From Mycobacterium sp. 852002-10029_SCH5224772 (GTDB lineage: Bacteria; Actinomycetota; Actinomycetes; Mycobacteriales; Mycobacteriaceae), in the NCBI RefSeq assembly GCF_001667315.1, contig NZ_LZHT01000011.1, forward strand, positions 49,001 through 113,000: a stretch of DNA of 64,000 bases. Reading direction: 5' to 3'. This document shows positions 1 to 11,800 of this stretch, piece after piece. The position numbers were made by a program, and so were the translations under genes. The stretch's first letter is position 1. Every line of letters begins with the position of its first letter. The notes below the pieces were generated by a model that saw only the letters and a program-made list of their open reading frames with translations, had not been told where the DNA came from and ran no database searches.

Positions 1-1
1 A

Positions 2-454
2 TTGGCGAGTTCGGCCAAGCCGGCGAGCTCGTCGAAGCCGATCTGGCCGCTGGTGGCGATCGGCGTCATCGTCGTCGTGGTTGTACTGCTGCTGTTCGTG
101 CTCTATCGCGCGCGTCGGCGCGGGCGCGCCCGCTCCCGCGGCCCGCAAACGAGCATTGAAGGCCGCGGTGATTCGCTGCCGCAGGCGCTGTCTACCCCCT
201 ACGCCAGGCTGCGCCAAATCTCTGACTACGTCGCGCGGCATCGCGACAGCGTCGGCGCCGAGGCCCAGACCCGGCTCGACGAGGGCAAACGGCATCTGGC
301 GGCGGCACGCGGCAAGGAAGCGGCCAACGACGCCGAAGCGATCGCCCATGCCAACAGGGCATCGACGCTGGCCGCTCAGGCGCAAACGTTGGCCAACGAC
401 GACGTGCTGTCGGCACAGCGCAAGCCACGACGCGGTCGAAGCCGTCAGCGGTAG
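2..454 (+). CDS. C-terminal part of TPM-domain-type membrane protein, shortened
   Basis: The frame is open at the window edge, so the true start lies upstream and only the last 150 residues are visible. Residues 14-35 form one hydrophobic membrane segment, followed at once by an arginine-rich stretch that should face the cytoplasm, then a helical Ala/Arg/Glu-rich tail. From memory, the membrane segment matches the one after the TPM domain of M. tuberculosis Rv2345. The tail (SDYVARHRDSVGAEAQTRL and STLAAQAQTLANDDV) matches the last coiled-coil part of that protein. The roughly 400 residues of coiled coil that separate these parts in Rv2345, and its Gly-rich end, are absent. The last 10 bp overlap the convergent gene at 445-2046. 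The family call is inference; the truncation at the window edge is certain. Confidence 0.6.
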   Translation: MASSAKPASSSKPIWPLVAIGVIVVVVVLLLFVLYRARRRGRARSRGPQTSIEGRGDSLPQALSTPYARLRQISDYVARHRDSVGAEAQTRLDEGKRHLAAARGKEAANDAEAIAHANRASTLAAQAQTLANDDVLSAQRKPRRGRSRQR

Positions 455-2046
455 GAAGCGCGCAACAGCGAAAGCGCCTGCTCGACGGTCTCCTCGTTGC
501 TGCGCGTCGCGTCGACCCGCAGAACGGACGCTTGCTCATCGGGGGGCGTGAACACGGCGCGCAACTCGGGCCACAGCTCGATCCGCGCATCCGAGACCAC
601 GCCCTTCTCCGTGGCGCGCCGCTCGAGTCGCGCGATCAGGGTGGCGTCGTCGGCGTCGCACAGCACGACGCGGAGGTCGGCCCCGAGGCGGTGCGCCAGC
701 TGCCGCAGCTGGGCGCGCTCGTGCGGATTGCCGAACGTCGCATCGACGGCGACGCCGCGGCCCCGACGCAGCCAGCGTGCGGCGTCGCGGCGCAGCGCGG
801 CATAGGTGCTGCGCGTCATCGCCGGATCGTAGAGCCCCGAACCGAATTCGTCGCCGCCGCGCTGGGTGGGCTCGATGCCCGCCATCCGCTTGCGCGCCAG
901 GTCCGACGAGAGGTGCACCAGCCCGAGTCGGCCCGCGAGCGCGCGTGCCAGCGTGGTCTTGCCGCTCGCCGGCAGGCCCATGATGACCACCATCGGCGGA
1001 CGGGGCAGCCCATCCGCGTGCGCCCACGCCAGGTCGAAGTAGTTCCGCGACTCGGCGATGAGCTCACGTCCTTCGTCACCGGAAGACTGGCTGGTCTGGG
1101 CTAGGCGCAGGCTGCGGACCTTGCCGCGAACGTAGGCGCGGTAGCAGATATAGAAGTCGAGTAGCTGGAGCAGTCCGACGTCGCCGCTGGCGCGCACGTA
1201 GGAGTCGACGAAACCCCACGCCAGGTCTGCGCGACCGTGATACTCCAAATCCATTGCCAGAAAGGCAACTTCGGACGCCAGGTCGGCGCACCGATAGCGA
1301 GGCGCGAACTGCAGGCTGTCGAACAGCAGGATTCGGCCGTCGTCGATGCAGATGCTGGCGGCGTGCAGGTCGCCATGCCCATCCCGCACGTGCCCGTCGG
1401 CCACGCGTCGCTCGAGCAATGGCGCGTGCGTCCGCACGAATTCGTCGACGTAGCTTCGGATGTCGTCGTTGATGTCGCTCGCGATGGTGCGCCCGACGAA
1501 GGGGCGCATCTGGTCGAAGTTCTCCCGCCAGTTCGCGATCACGCTGGACGGGCTGCCGTACGCGTCGATGTCGGGGCCGGTTTCGGCGCTGCCGTGAAGC
1601 TTGGCCAGGGTGCGGCCGATCCGCCGCGCGAGACGCAGGTCGACCTCGCCGCGCGCGAGCTTGGCCGGCAGCATGCCTTCCTCCGGCAGGCGCCGCATCC
1701 ACACGGCCGGCTCGCCCGAGCCGGACGCGCCGCCGATGCGGTAGCGGCCATTCTGTTCGGTGACTTCGACGACACCCAGATACATCTGCGGACTGAACCG
1801 CCGATTGAGGCGCAGCTCTTCGTCACAGTCGGCACGGCGCCGCTCGATGCTGGTGAAGTCGAGGAAGCCGAGGTCCACCGGCTTCTTGAGCTTGTAGGCG
1901 TATGGTCCGGCGAGCACGACCCACGAGCTGTGCGTCTCGTGAAGACGCACGTCGTAGGCCGGGGGTTCATACGCGTCGGGCCGCAGCAGGTCGGCGATGA
2001 TCCGCGGGCGGCCGTCGGGTCCAGTTGGGTCGAAGGCGTGTGTCAT
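445..2046 (-). CDS. Aminoglycoside-phosphotransferase-like/AAA kinase fusion (Rv2004c-like)
   Basis: This 533-residue protein joins two phosphate-transfer domains. The N-terminal ~330 residues resemble the APH/choline-kinase fold: they carry YKLKKPVDLGFLDF near residue 50 and a Brenner-type motif, HGDLHAAS, where the usual Asn is replaced by Ser. The C-terminal ~190 residues are a small P-loop kinase with GLPASGKTT near residue 360 and a following HLSSDLARK. The arrangement matches the mycobacterial Rv2004c family, which is slightly shorter and in M. tuberculosis belongs to the DosR dormancy regulon (established knowledge). The substrate is unknown. The gene starts with ATG and stands 67 bp downstream of the S51-type peptidase gene on the same strand, so co-transcription is possible. 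Confidence 0.85.
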   Translation of the reverse strand: MTHAFDPTGPDGRPRIIADLLRPDAYEPPAYDVRLHETHSSWVVLAGPYAYKLKKPVDLGFLDFTSIERRRADCDEELRLNRRFSPQMYLGVVEVTEQNGRYRIGGASGSGEPAVWMRRLPEEGMLPAKLARGEVDLRLARRIGRTLAKLHGSAETGPDIDAYGSPSSVIANWRENFDQMRPFVGRTIASDINDDIRSYVDEFVRTHAPLLERRVADGHVRDGHGDLHAASICIDDGRILLFDSLQFAPRYRCADLASEVAFLAMDLEYHGRADLAWGFVDSYVRASGDVGLLQLLDFYICYRAYVRGKVRSLRLAQTSQSSGDEGRELIAESRNYFDLAWAHADGLPRPPMVVIMGLPASGKTTLARALAGRLGLVHLSSDLARKRMAGIEPTQRGGDEFGSGLYDPAMTRSTYAALRRDAARWLRRGRGVAVDATFGNPHERAQLRQLAHRLGADLRVVLCDADDATLIARLERRATEKGVVSDARIELWPELRAVFTPPDEQASVLRVDATRSNEETVEQALSLLRASYR

Positions 2047-2113
2047 GGTCTCGCCGAACGATTACAGGTGGTTTGGCTGGCCCTCACAGAATTTCAGGCT
2101 ACGGACGAACTCG

Positions 2114-2815
2114 TCAGTTGCCCACTTCGGCGGCCAACAGTGCGTGCGTGATGGTAGTGCCGTCGAAGACGAATGTATGCGCGGGACGGCGCAGGGCCAC
2201 GATGGTCGAATCCGCGTGCACGACGACTCCGCCGCCGGCGGGGATGCCGAGCCCACTCGCCTCTCCCTTCAGCAATCGAATCGCCCGCGACAGTCGCAAC
2301 CACTCGGTGCGTTCGTCGTGCACGTCGATCACCATCGGGATGAGATTGAACACGTCGAACACGTCGGCCCCGAGTGATTCCGGCGTCTCGACGATCCCAT
2401 AGCGTCCAAGCTGTACCGCACCGGCCGAAATGCCCACGAGGACGGCGCCTTCGGCGTAGCGGCCCAGGATTGTCTCCTTCATGCCGGTTTCTTCGAAGGT
2501 GTTCCAGCCCAGACGCGCATCGCCGCCGGCGAGGACGATCAACTGGGCGCTGTCCAGGAAGGCGCGGTCGGCCCGGTCGAACGACGAGCCGATCATGCGA
2601 CGATCGGTGATCCTGACGGCATCCATGGCCGCTTCGAAGATTTCGTAGAACTCCGGCCGATCCCCGTTGGAGGCACCGATGTAGGCCGCGCTGAGGGGTG
2701 CGTCCTGAACCAATCCATCGAGGGCTGCCTCGAGAAGCAGGCGGTCGCGGAGCTTCCAAAACAGCAGCTGACTGTCCGCCAGCAGATAGACCGGTTGCGG
2801 TTGTGGCGCTTTCAC
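2114..2815 (-). CDS. Peptidase S51/cyanophycinase-like protein
   Basis: The 233-residue product has the class I glutamine-amidotransferase-like fold used by peptidase S51 (dipeptidase E, cyanophycinase). IVLAGGDARLGWNTF near residue 95 and a nucleophile elbow GISAGAVQLG near residue 130 are visible; the Ser in GISAGA would be the catalytic residue. Residues 1-90, with AAYIGASNGDRPEFY, fit the substrate-binding start of the family. There is no signal peptide, so it should act in the cytosol on peptides or amino-acid conjugates; the substrate is not predictable. The start GTG overlaps the stop of the giant upstream gene as GTGA, so the two are translationally coupled. That is the strongest clue to its role: it probably works with the 3310-residue regulator. 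Confidence 0.75.
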   Translation of the reverse strand: MKAPQPQPVYLLADSQLLFWKLRDRLLLEAALDGLVQDAPLSAAYIGASNGDRPEFYEIFEAAMDAVRITDRRMIGSSFDRADRAFLDSAQLIVLAGGDARLGWNTFEETGMKETILGRYAEGAVLVGISAGAVQLGRYGIVETPESLGADVFDVFNLIPMVIDVHDERTEWLRLSRAIRLLKGEASGLGIPAGGGVVVHADSTIVALRRPAHTFVFDGTTITHALLAAEVGN

Positions 2816-5800
2816 TTTGGCTTATCTTCGCCGGCAAGCTGGTCGAAGCGCGCGAGAGCCACGTCGAGGTCTTCCTCGTCGAAGACTTCGCAGCGGTTAA
2901 TCAGGTCACCCTCGACCGTGAAAATGTTGGTCAACCGCCACTCGGCGGCGAAGCCCTCTCGCGACGACCCTTTGAGTGCCTGCATGACGACTGCTCCGAG
3001 TTCGCTTAGCCGATGGACGGTCTCGACGTAGACGTTGATATCCGGGGCCAGGACGTCCCACGAGGCTTGCAGAGCTGCGGCCAGATCAACCGCATCGCTC
3101 GCTAGGAGCGATCGATGATCGATGTAAACTGGATTCGGTGTGGTCGCAGGAAGTTCGCGCCGGGTGAATCCGGCCTGGGCCCGGGCAATCACCGACCACA
3201 CTCGCGAATGAATGGCCGCTTCGCCGGCGAGGTACCGGTTTTCGAGCTCCTCGAAGGCGGCGTCGATGTCTTCGGGGTCGAACACGATGTGCGCCGCAAT
3301 CCGATCGTCGGTGTCGACTTCGGCGATGATGAGCTGCTCGGGGGCGAACTGCCCGTACCGCGAATCGCTGTTCGGGTAACGCATGAGAGTGAGTGCAAGG
3401 CGTTCCCCGCGGATCGCAACTACGGTCGACGTCGTATTTGCCACAGCTTCGGCCAGGGCTTGCATATTCGCGATCACGACCTCGCGGTCTTGCCAGAGCC
3501 CGGTGTTCACCACGGGCACGCGATTTTCGATGAAACTGCCGTCGGTCAGCATCTCGGCGAGCGCTGCCCAGTCGCGAGCCTTGTAGTACGCAAAGAAGCG
3601 GTCTTCTGCTCGGGTGGCCTTGTTCTGCAGCCGTCGCGCCAGCGGCTGCAGTTCATCGAAACGTGTAACGGCGGCGTCGAGGTCCTCCTCGTCGAACAGC
3701 TCACTGCGGTTGATCAGATCGCCTTCGACTGTAATGAGGTTGACTTCGAGCCACTCGGCATCGAAGCCGTTTGGCGACGTTCCGCGCAGCACCTCGGTGA
3801 CGACGGCGCCGAGGCTGCTCAGCCGATGAACCGCCTCGACATAGATCTTGGCTTTGGGCGCGAGTTCCCATGCGGCGCGGATGTATGGGACGAGGTCTCC
3901 GGGCGAAAACGCTCTTCCTCGGCGATGGTCAATATTCGCCCAGTCCGGTGTGGTCGCGGGAATCTCGCGTCGGTTGAACGCGTCGAGGGCCCGCAAGACA
4001 GCCGACCAGGTGTGCGGGTGAGCGGCGGCTTCGCCGGCGAGGTAGCGGGCATCGAGTTCCTCAAAGGCAGCATCGATATCTTCGGCGTCAAAAAAGATAT
4101 GGGCAGCGATCCGCCCGTCGGTGTCGATTTCGACGATTCCCAGCATCTCGATGGAAAATTCTCCGTGCCGCGAGTCAGGATTGAATGAGCGGATGCGGGC
4201 GAGTGCGAGGCGCTCTCCGCGAATCGCGATCGCCGTCAAAGATACCTGCGCAAGGCCCTCGGCCAGTGCTCGCATATTTGCGACTACGGCGTCGCGACCG
4301 TCCCAGAAGCCGACATTTACCACTCGACGTCGATCGTCGACGTAACTGTCGGGCGCCAAGATGTCGACTATCGCCGCCCAATCGCGGGTGCCCGAGCGGT
4401 CAAAGAGTCGGCGTTCTGCACGGCTCGCCGCATTCTCCAGGCGCCGCGTCGGCTGGCTGAGCTGTTCGAATGTCGCGAGGGCATCGTCGAGATCTGCCTC
4501 GTCGAAGACCTCGATGCGGCTAAGCAGGTTGCCTTCGACCGCGATCACGTAGGTCAACCGCAATTCCGCGTCGAAGCCCTCTTGCGAGGTCATTTTCAGG
4601 ACTTGGGTAGTGACGGTTCCGAGTTCGCTCAGTCGATGCACGGATTCGATGTAGGCACTGGTATCCGAAGTGAGGTCCCACATGGCACCGACGGATGTGG
4701 CTAGATCAACCCCCGCGATCGATACGAGGCGTCGATGATCGATGTAAACCGGATTCGCCGTCGTCGCGGGAAACTCGTGACGATTGAATTGGGCGTTAGC
4801 CCCTGAAGCCACCGACCAAGTGTGCGCGTGGGGGGCTGCTTCGCCCGCGAGGTAGCGGGCATCGAGTTCGGCGAAGGCGGCGTTTATGTCCTCGAGGTCG
4901 AACACGATGCGGGCCACGATCCGTTCCTCGGCATCAATCTCGAGGACGGAGACCATCACGTTATGAAATGCGTCGGATCGTTGATCGGGGCCCGAGAAGC
5001 GGGCTTGTGTGAGCACAAGACGTTCCCCGCGGGTCGCAATGACGGTCGACATCACACTTGCACCGAGATCGACCAGCGCCCGGATGTTGACCAATTCGGC
5101 ATCCCGGCCGCGCCGGAGCCCTGCGTTCGCCACGCGTCGACGATCGTCATAGAGCGTGTCCTCGGCCAGCGCCTCGGTCATTGCATTCCAGTCGCGGGCG
5201 GCAAAGCAGGCATGGAGGCGTTGGTCCACTCGGCTTGCCGCATTTTCCAGCCGCCCTTGCTGCGAGCGAAGGTTGTCAAGGCGGGCCAGCGCGGCGTCGA
5301 GGTCCGCCTCGTCGAATAGCTCGCAGCGATTGATCCGGTCGCCTTCGACAGTGAGAACTTGGATCATTCGCCATTCGGCGTCGAATCCTTGTGGCGAGGT
5401 GCCGTACGACGTGTGAGTGACGACCGCGCCGAAGTCGTTGAGCCTGTGCACCGTCTCGATGTTGGCGCTGAAATTCGGCGTCAGGTCCCAAACGGCGCGT
5501 ATGGACGGAGTTATGTTGCCGGAGGCGAACGGTGTGGTCCGACGGTGGTCGACGGTGACCCAATCCGCCTCGGGGATGTCGTGCTGATTGAAGCTCCCGT
5601 AGACCCGAGCGATAACCGACCAGGTGTGTGCGTGGGCCGCCGCTTCGCCCGCGAGGTAGCGGGCGTCGAGTTCCTCGAAGGCGGCGTCGATATCCTCCGG
5701 CTCGATGACGACGATTCCCCGAATTCGGTTGTCGTCGTTGACCTCAACTACGCCGAACGCCGAAGCGGAAAATGCCTCAGGTGACCGACCTTGGCTTGTG

Positions 5801-8800
5801 AAAGCGGTACGACACAGCGCGAGCCGCTCTCCGCGGACGGCGACGATCGACGCCTCATGCGTGCTCCAGACTTCGCCAGTGGCGCGCCAGTTCGCCATCT
5901 CGGCATCTCGGCCGCGCCGGATCCCGGCGTTTATCACTGAGCGGCGATCGTCTGAGGAAACGTCGTCGGCGAGCAGTTCCGCCATGGCATCCCAATCGCG
6001 CACCGCATAGTGCCCAAGGAATTGCTCGGCCACTTTGCTTGCCGCATTTTCCAGCCGCGGTGCCGGCCGGCTGAGTTCGTCGAACCGGTCGAGCGCCGCG
6101 TCGAGGTCCGTCTCGTCGAATACCTCGACGCGGCGGTAGAGGTCGCCGTCGGTTATTCCAACGACGACTGCCCGCCACTCGGCATCAAAGCCGTCCTGCG
6201 AAGTGCCACGCGCAGCGTGGGCGATGACCGCTCCCGCCTCACTCAGCCGATGCACCGCCTCGATGTAGGCGCTGACATCTGGCATGAGGTCCCACACGGT
6301 GGGAAGATATCCCGCCAGATCCTCCCGCGCGGTCGTTAGGACGGCTCGATGGTCGATGTACACCGAATCCGGTGTTATGGCTGGAAGTTCGCACCGATTG
6401 ACCGCGACATAGCCTCGTGCGATGGCCGACCACACCTGCGCGTGGTCGGCCGCTTCGCCGGCGAGATATCGCGCGTCGAGTTCGGTGATGGCCGCGTCGA
6501 AGTCTTCGAGGTCGTAGACGACGACGTTCGCGATTCGGTCGTCGGCGTCAATCTCCACGATGTTGAGGGCATCGTTTTGAGCGGCGTCAGGGTCACTGCC
6601 GGAGGCGCGAACTCGCGCGAGAACGAGACGCTCTCCGCGAATCGCGACGGCACTCACCATCGAGATCATGAATCCGACTTCGGCGGCCGCCTTCAGGTCT
6701 CTGATCACGTCGTTTCGACTGTGTTGAGGCTCGGCACTTACGACCCGCCGATGATCGATGCTGACATAGTTGTCAGCCACCGTTTTGGCCATGGCGTCCC
6801 AGTCGCGAACCGCGAAGTGCGACCAGACATGCTCGAAGACCAACGTTGCCCTGTTTTTCAGCCGGGATGGCCGCGGGCTGAGCTGTTCGAACCTCGCGAT
6901 CGCGGCATCCAGGTCCGCTTCGTCGAAGAGCTCGCAGCGGCTGATCACACCTCCGTCGAATGTGCCCAGTATGACTTCCCGCCATTCGGCGTCGAAGCCC
7001 TCTTGCGAGCTTCCCCGCACCACGTGGGTGAGGACGGCACCGCAGTCACTCAGCCGATGCACCGACTCGAGGTAACCCGTGGCGTTTGGCGCGATTTCCC
7101 AAGTGGCGTGCATGTATGCGGTCACTTCACCAGGCGGGAACGCTCTCGCTTGTCGGTGATCGATGCTCACGCAGCCGGGTGACAATGGCAGCTGTTGCCT
7201 GTTCACGGCCGCGTACGTCTCGGCGACGGCCGCCCACGTCTGCGAATAGGGGTCGGCCTCGCCGGCGAGATAGCGGGCGTCGAGTTCGGTGATGGCGGAG
7301 TCGAAGTCGTCGAGGTCGATCACGACGATCACCGCGATCTGGTTGTCGGAGTTGACCTCGACGACGCCTAGCAAATCCGTGACGAACTCCTGGTTCTCGC
7401 GATAGTGGCCCGATATACGCACGAGGGCGAGGCGCTCTCCACGGGTTGCGATGATGACGGCCGTGATGTACCCGCCCCCGGCGTCGACGCCCGCCCGCAG
7501 GTTTGTGATCTCGGCATCACGACCGCGGCGGATGCCCGCGTTTACGACCCGCCGGCGGTCGTCGGTCACGATGTCGTCGGCCATTACCTTCGTGAGCGCG
7601 TCCCAGTCGCGGGCCGCGAAGTGCGCCATGTAGCGGTCGAACGCTCGGCATGCTGTGTTTTCGAGCCGCGGTGCCGGTCGGCTGAGCTGATCGAATCGCG
7701 TGATCGCGGCGTCGAGGTCGGCCTCGTCGAAGAACTCGGCGCGGTTGATCATGTCACCCTCGACCGTGGAGAGACCGACTCCCCGCCACTCGGCGACGAA
7801 GCCCTCGCGCGAAACGCCATGGCCCGCATAGCTGCAGACCGCGCCGAGATCACTCAACCGGTGCACGGTCTCGACGAAGGGTCGAATGTCTTGGCCTAGG
7901 TCCCACCCGGCGCGGATGAATGTGGACGTCTCACCGGGCCCGAACGCTGTCGTCCGGCGATGGTCAACAGTGATGCAGTCCGGTGTTATCGCGGGGAACT
8001 CGTGTCGGCTGACCGAAGCATAGGTCCCCGCGATGACCGACCAGGTGTGCGCGTGGGCCGCAGCCTCGCCCGCGAGGTAGCGGTCATCGAGTTCGGCGAA
8101 CGCCGCGTCGGAGTCGTCAAGGTCGAAGATAGCGATCGACGTGATTCGCTCGTCGGCGGCAATCTCGATGAGATTGAAGGCGTCGTTTTGAATCGTCTCG
8201 GGGTCACTACCGGACGCACGCACCCGCGTGAGGGCGAGGTGCTCGCCGCGGATCGCCATGACGTCCGCCATCCCTATCGTGAAGCCGAGGTCGGCGGCCA
8301 CCTGTAGATCCTGGATCACGGATTCTCGACTACCTCGGTCCCCGGCATTCACGACGCGTCGGTGATCGGCGCCGGAAAGGCTTTCGGAGACAATCGCTCC
8401 TACGGCATCCCAGTCGCGCGCGGCGAAGTAGGACCAGAAGCGTTCGAATGCGCGCGTTGCCGCGTTGTCGAGTGTCCGCGAATGTGGATGCGCTGCCTCG
8501 AACTTGGCATGAATGGCGTCGAGTTCGGCCATTGCGGCGTCGAGGTCTTCGACGTCAAACCACACCTGCAGGGAGATCTGGCCATCGTCATCGATGCCAT
8601 AAAGCAGGAGGAATTCGTCGTGCGGTGCCCCAGGGCTGACGTCGACGGCGCCTATCACCAATCGAGCGAGCGCCAGACGCTCGCCCCGCACGGCGATAGC
8701 CGTTTGGTTGACCCGCATAGGGACTTTCTCCAAAACGCGCCTGTTCAGCTGTGGAAACTCGCCCGATGGGACGTCGATCTGCCCAAACCCGACAACCTTG

Positions 8801-11800
8801 CGACGGCTCTCGATGAATCCATCTGGCGCGAAAAGCTTCTCGAACTCGTCCCAAGCCTCATGATTTATCGCGGACGTCACGCGTTCGCCCGCCCGCACGC
8901 ACGCGTTGCCCAACTCGACACTCGGCGCTTCTGGTCGAGCGGGTGCGCTCGGCTTCATTTGCTCGCCAAGAATGTCGCGCGCCATTTCCGCAAGCGTCAC
9001 AGCGCCTTTGCGTTCGTACAGCTCGACCGCTTGCTCGGCCGCGGAGCGTGCCGCCACGGCGTCGCCGGCGCCCGCCAAAACCGTTGCCAGCGTCAGGCAG
9101 GCGTCGCCGTGATCAACCAGGGCATCGGTGCGTTCCGCCAAGGTGACAGCTGCTTCGGCAACCTGCCGAGCCGCATCGTGATCACCGCGGCGCGCCAGCA
9201 AGTGCGCCCGAAGCGTCCGCCAGGCGATCGAGGCCTTCAGCGCGTGGCCGGCGAGACGTTCGCTCTCCGAACATAATTCGTCTGCCTCGGATTCGCGGTC
9301 GAGGGCAAGATATGCGCGGCCCAACAACGCGGCGGTCTCGGCGGTGTCGGCGTCCAGGCCCATGCGGCGAAAGCCGTGGTAGGCCTTGTGTAGATGCGGT
9401 TCGGCTGCAGCCGGATCGTCGACGACCAATTCGACAATGCCCGCAAATTGCTCAACTTCCAGCAGCGCATGGCGTAGGCCGAGCTCGGTAACCGTGCGCC
9501 GAGCGGAGTCGATCATGCGACGGGCCGCCGCGGCGCGGCCACGAAAGGCCTCCAACACGGCCTGGCATCGCGTGGAGATGGCTTCCACCGCGGGGGAGTC
9601 GGTGGTGATCCGAAGCAGCCGCACCACGTCGAGGCACCGCCCGCCTGCGCGCGGAACCGGGTTGGGGCCCCACAGTGCTGCGAGGGGGGCGCCCGCCAAA
9701 ACAGCGTTCACCCGGCGGTGTTCACGCGCGCGCCGCGCCGCGGTGAGCGCGTCGTCGAGGGCTATCTCGCAGTCGGCGATTCGCCCAAGCCGGGCAAGGC
9801 ATCCCGCTCGCACGGTGTGCGCCTTGGCTTCTCCGGCGTCGTCGTCGAGTTCGGCGAGTTTGGCGGCGGCCGCGCCCAATGCGGCTTCGACCTCGTCCAA
9901 CCGTTCGGGGTGGATCAGCATCGACAGTTGGCCTTCGAAGCATGTCGCCCATGCCGCCAACCGGGCCGAATCGACTGTGGCTGCTTGCAGTTGTGCGACC
10001 GCACCCGCCGCCGAGGCCACATCACCTGCAGCCAACAAAGCCTCGCAACGCGCAACCAATAGCTCGGCGGTCTGGTCATCGCGGTCGGGTAGTTCCTCGT
10101 CGAGCTCCTCCAGTGCGTGCAGTGCACGGTGGTACAGGTCGGCCGCACCTTCGTAGGCGAGTCGTGCCATCGCCTGGTCTGCGGCATGCCGGCAGTAGAA
10201 GACGGCCTTGGCCGCGTTTCCCGCCCAAGCACATTCGAAATAATGGTGGGCCAGCTCAGCTAACAACTCGTCGTCGGAGCCGGGCATCGTCTCGAGCGTT
10301 GTGGCGATGCTCTGGTGTAATCGCATGCGCCGCACCGACGCCAGCTCCGCCAGCAGCGATTGCCGGACGATCGCGTGGTTGAACCGGTAATTGCCACCGG
10401 GCTCTTCGATGACGATGCCGGCGCGGCGCGCTTCGTCGAACGCGTCGACGAGGTCGTCGCCCGTCACCCGCTCCACCAGTTCGACGGCGAACCGGCTGCC
10501 GACAACTGCGGCGGTGGCGAGGGCTTTGTTGGTCTCGACCGGTAGTCGGGAAAGCCTGCGGCTCACCGCTTCTCGTACACCCTGCGGCAGGGTGCTCTGA
10601 TCCCACACGCCGCCGCTCTCACCGACGTGGCGCAGGGCCTCGATGAGGAAGAACGGGTTACCACCGGTGACCGACGCCAGCGCACGTGCGAGTTCCTCGT
10701 CGTCGTAGCCGGCTTCGGCGACGTAGGTGGTTACGTCGTCCTCGTCGAGGCCGCCGAGGCTGAGCCGGTTGGCCGTGCCGTCGCGGTGAAGGTCGGCGAG
10801 CATCGCCGCCAGGGGATGGGAGCGGTCGAGATCGGTGCTTCGGTAGGTGCCGACGATCTGCACGCGGGCGTGATCGCCGAAGCGCAGCAGATGCCGCAAA
10901 AGTAGCAGCGTCGGCTTGGCTGCCCAATGCAGGTCGTCGAGGATCAAGAGCACCGGCGTGCTCGCGGAAGCGATTTCCAGCAGGGCGACGACCGCATCGA
11001 AAAGCGCATACCGCTCGGTGTCGGGGTCCGCGTGCGTCGGAGGAGCGAGGTCGGGTACGACATCGGTCAGCCCGGGCACCAGCGACAGCAACGCTTCGAC
11101 ACCACGCAGTCCCCGCAGCCGGTTGGCGCCCATGCATGGCACGAGCGAACGTAGCGCCTCCGCGAACGGCTGATAGGGCGCACCGAGATCCTCGTCGCAC
11201 CGGCCGTACAGCACGACCGCTCCCTGGTCATATGCCCGCTGCGACCATTCACCGGCAAGGCGGGTCTTGCCGACGCCCGGTTCGCCGGCGATCAGCACCG
11301 TACGCACGCCGCCCGTAAGCGCGCTCTGCCACGCAGACAGCAGCCCGTTGAGTTCGCGGCCACGCCCGACGAACGGCCCGGGCCCGACGAGCACCGCCGG
11401 AAGTCCGGGGCGCTGCATCGGCGTCTCGGTCGTCGGCGGCTCGGCGCGCTGTTCGCCGGTTTCCAGTCGCAGCTCGAATACGTGCTCAGGCCGCGCGAGA
11501 TTCCGCAACTGACGCATCCCGAGGTCGGTGAGCACCACGTCATCGGCCAGCGAGTCGATGACGAGTTCGGCGGTCGCCCCGGAGCACAGGATCTGGCCTC
11601 CCTCGGCGAGCGACCGCAGCCGCGCGACCCGGTTGACGGCCCGCCCGAAGTAATCGCCGTCGCGAAGCTCGACCTCGCCGGTATGCAGCGCCACCCGGAT
11701 GCGCATGGGCTCCCGCAGCGCCCACGGCTCATGAGCGATCGCGTCCTGCAGCTCAACTGCGGCCGAGGCCGCCGCGGACGGCCGTTCGAAGACCGAGAAG

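Noticed and set aside
2812..8925. Repeat array as an assembly artefact
   Set aside because: The units differ at most residues and all spacings are multiples of three, which a false duplication would not give. Long-read confirmation would still be welcome.
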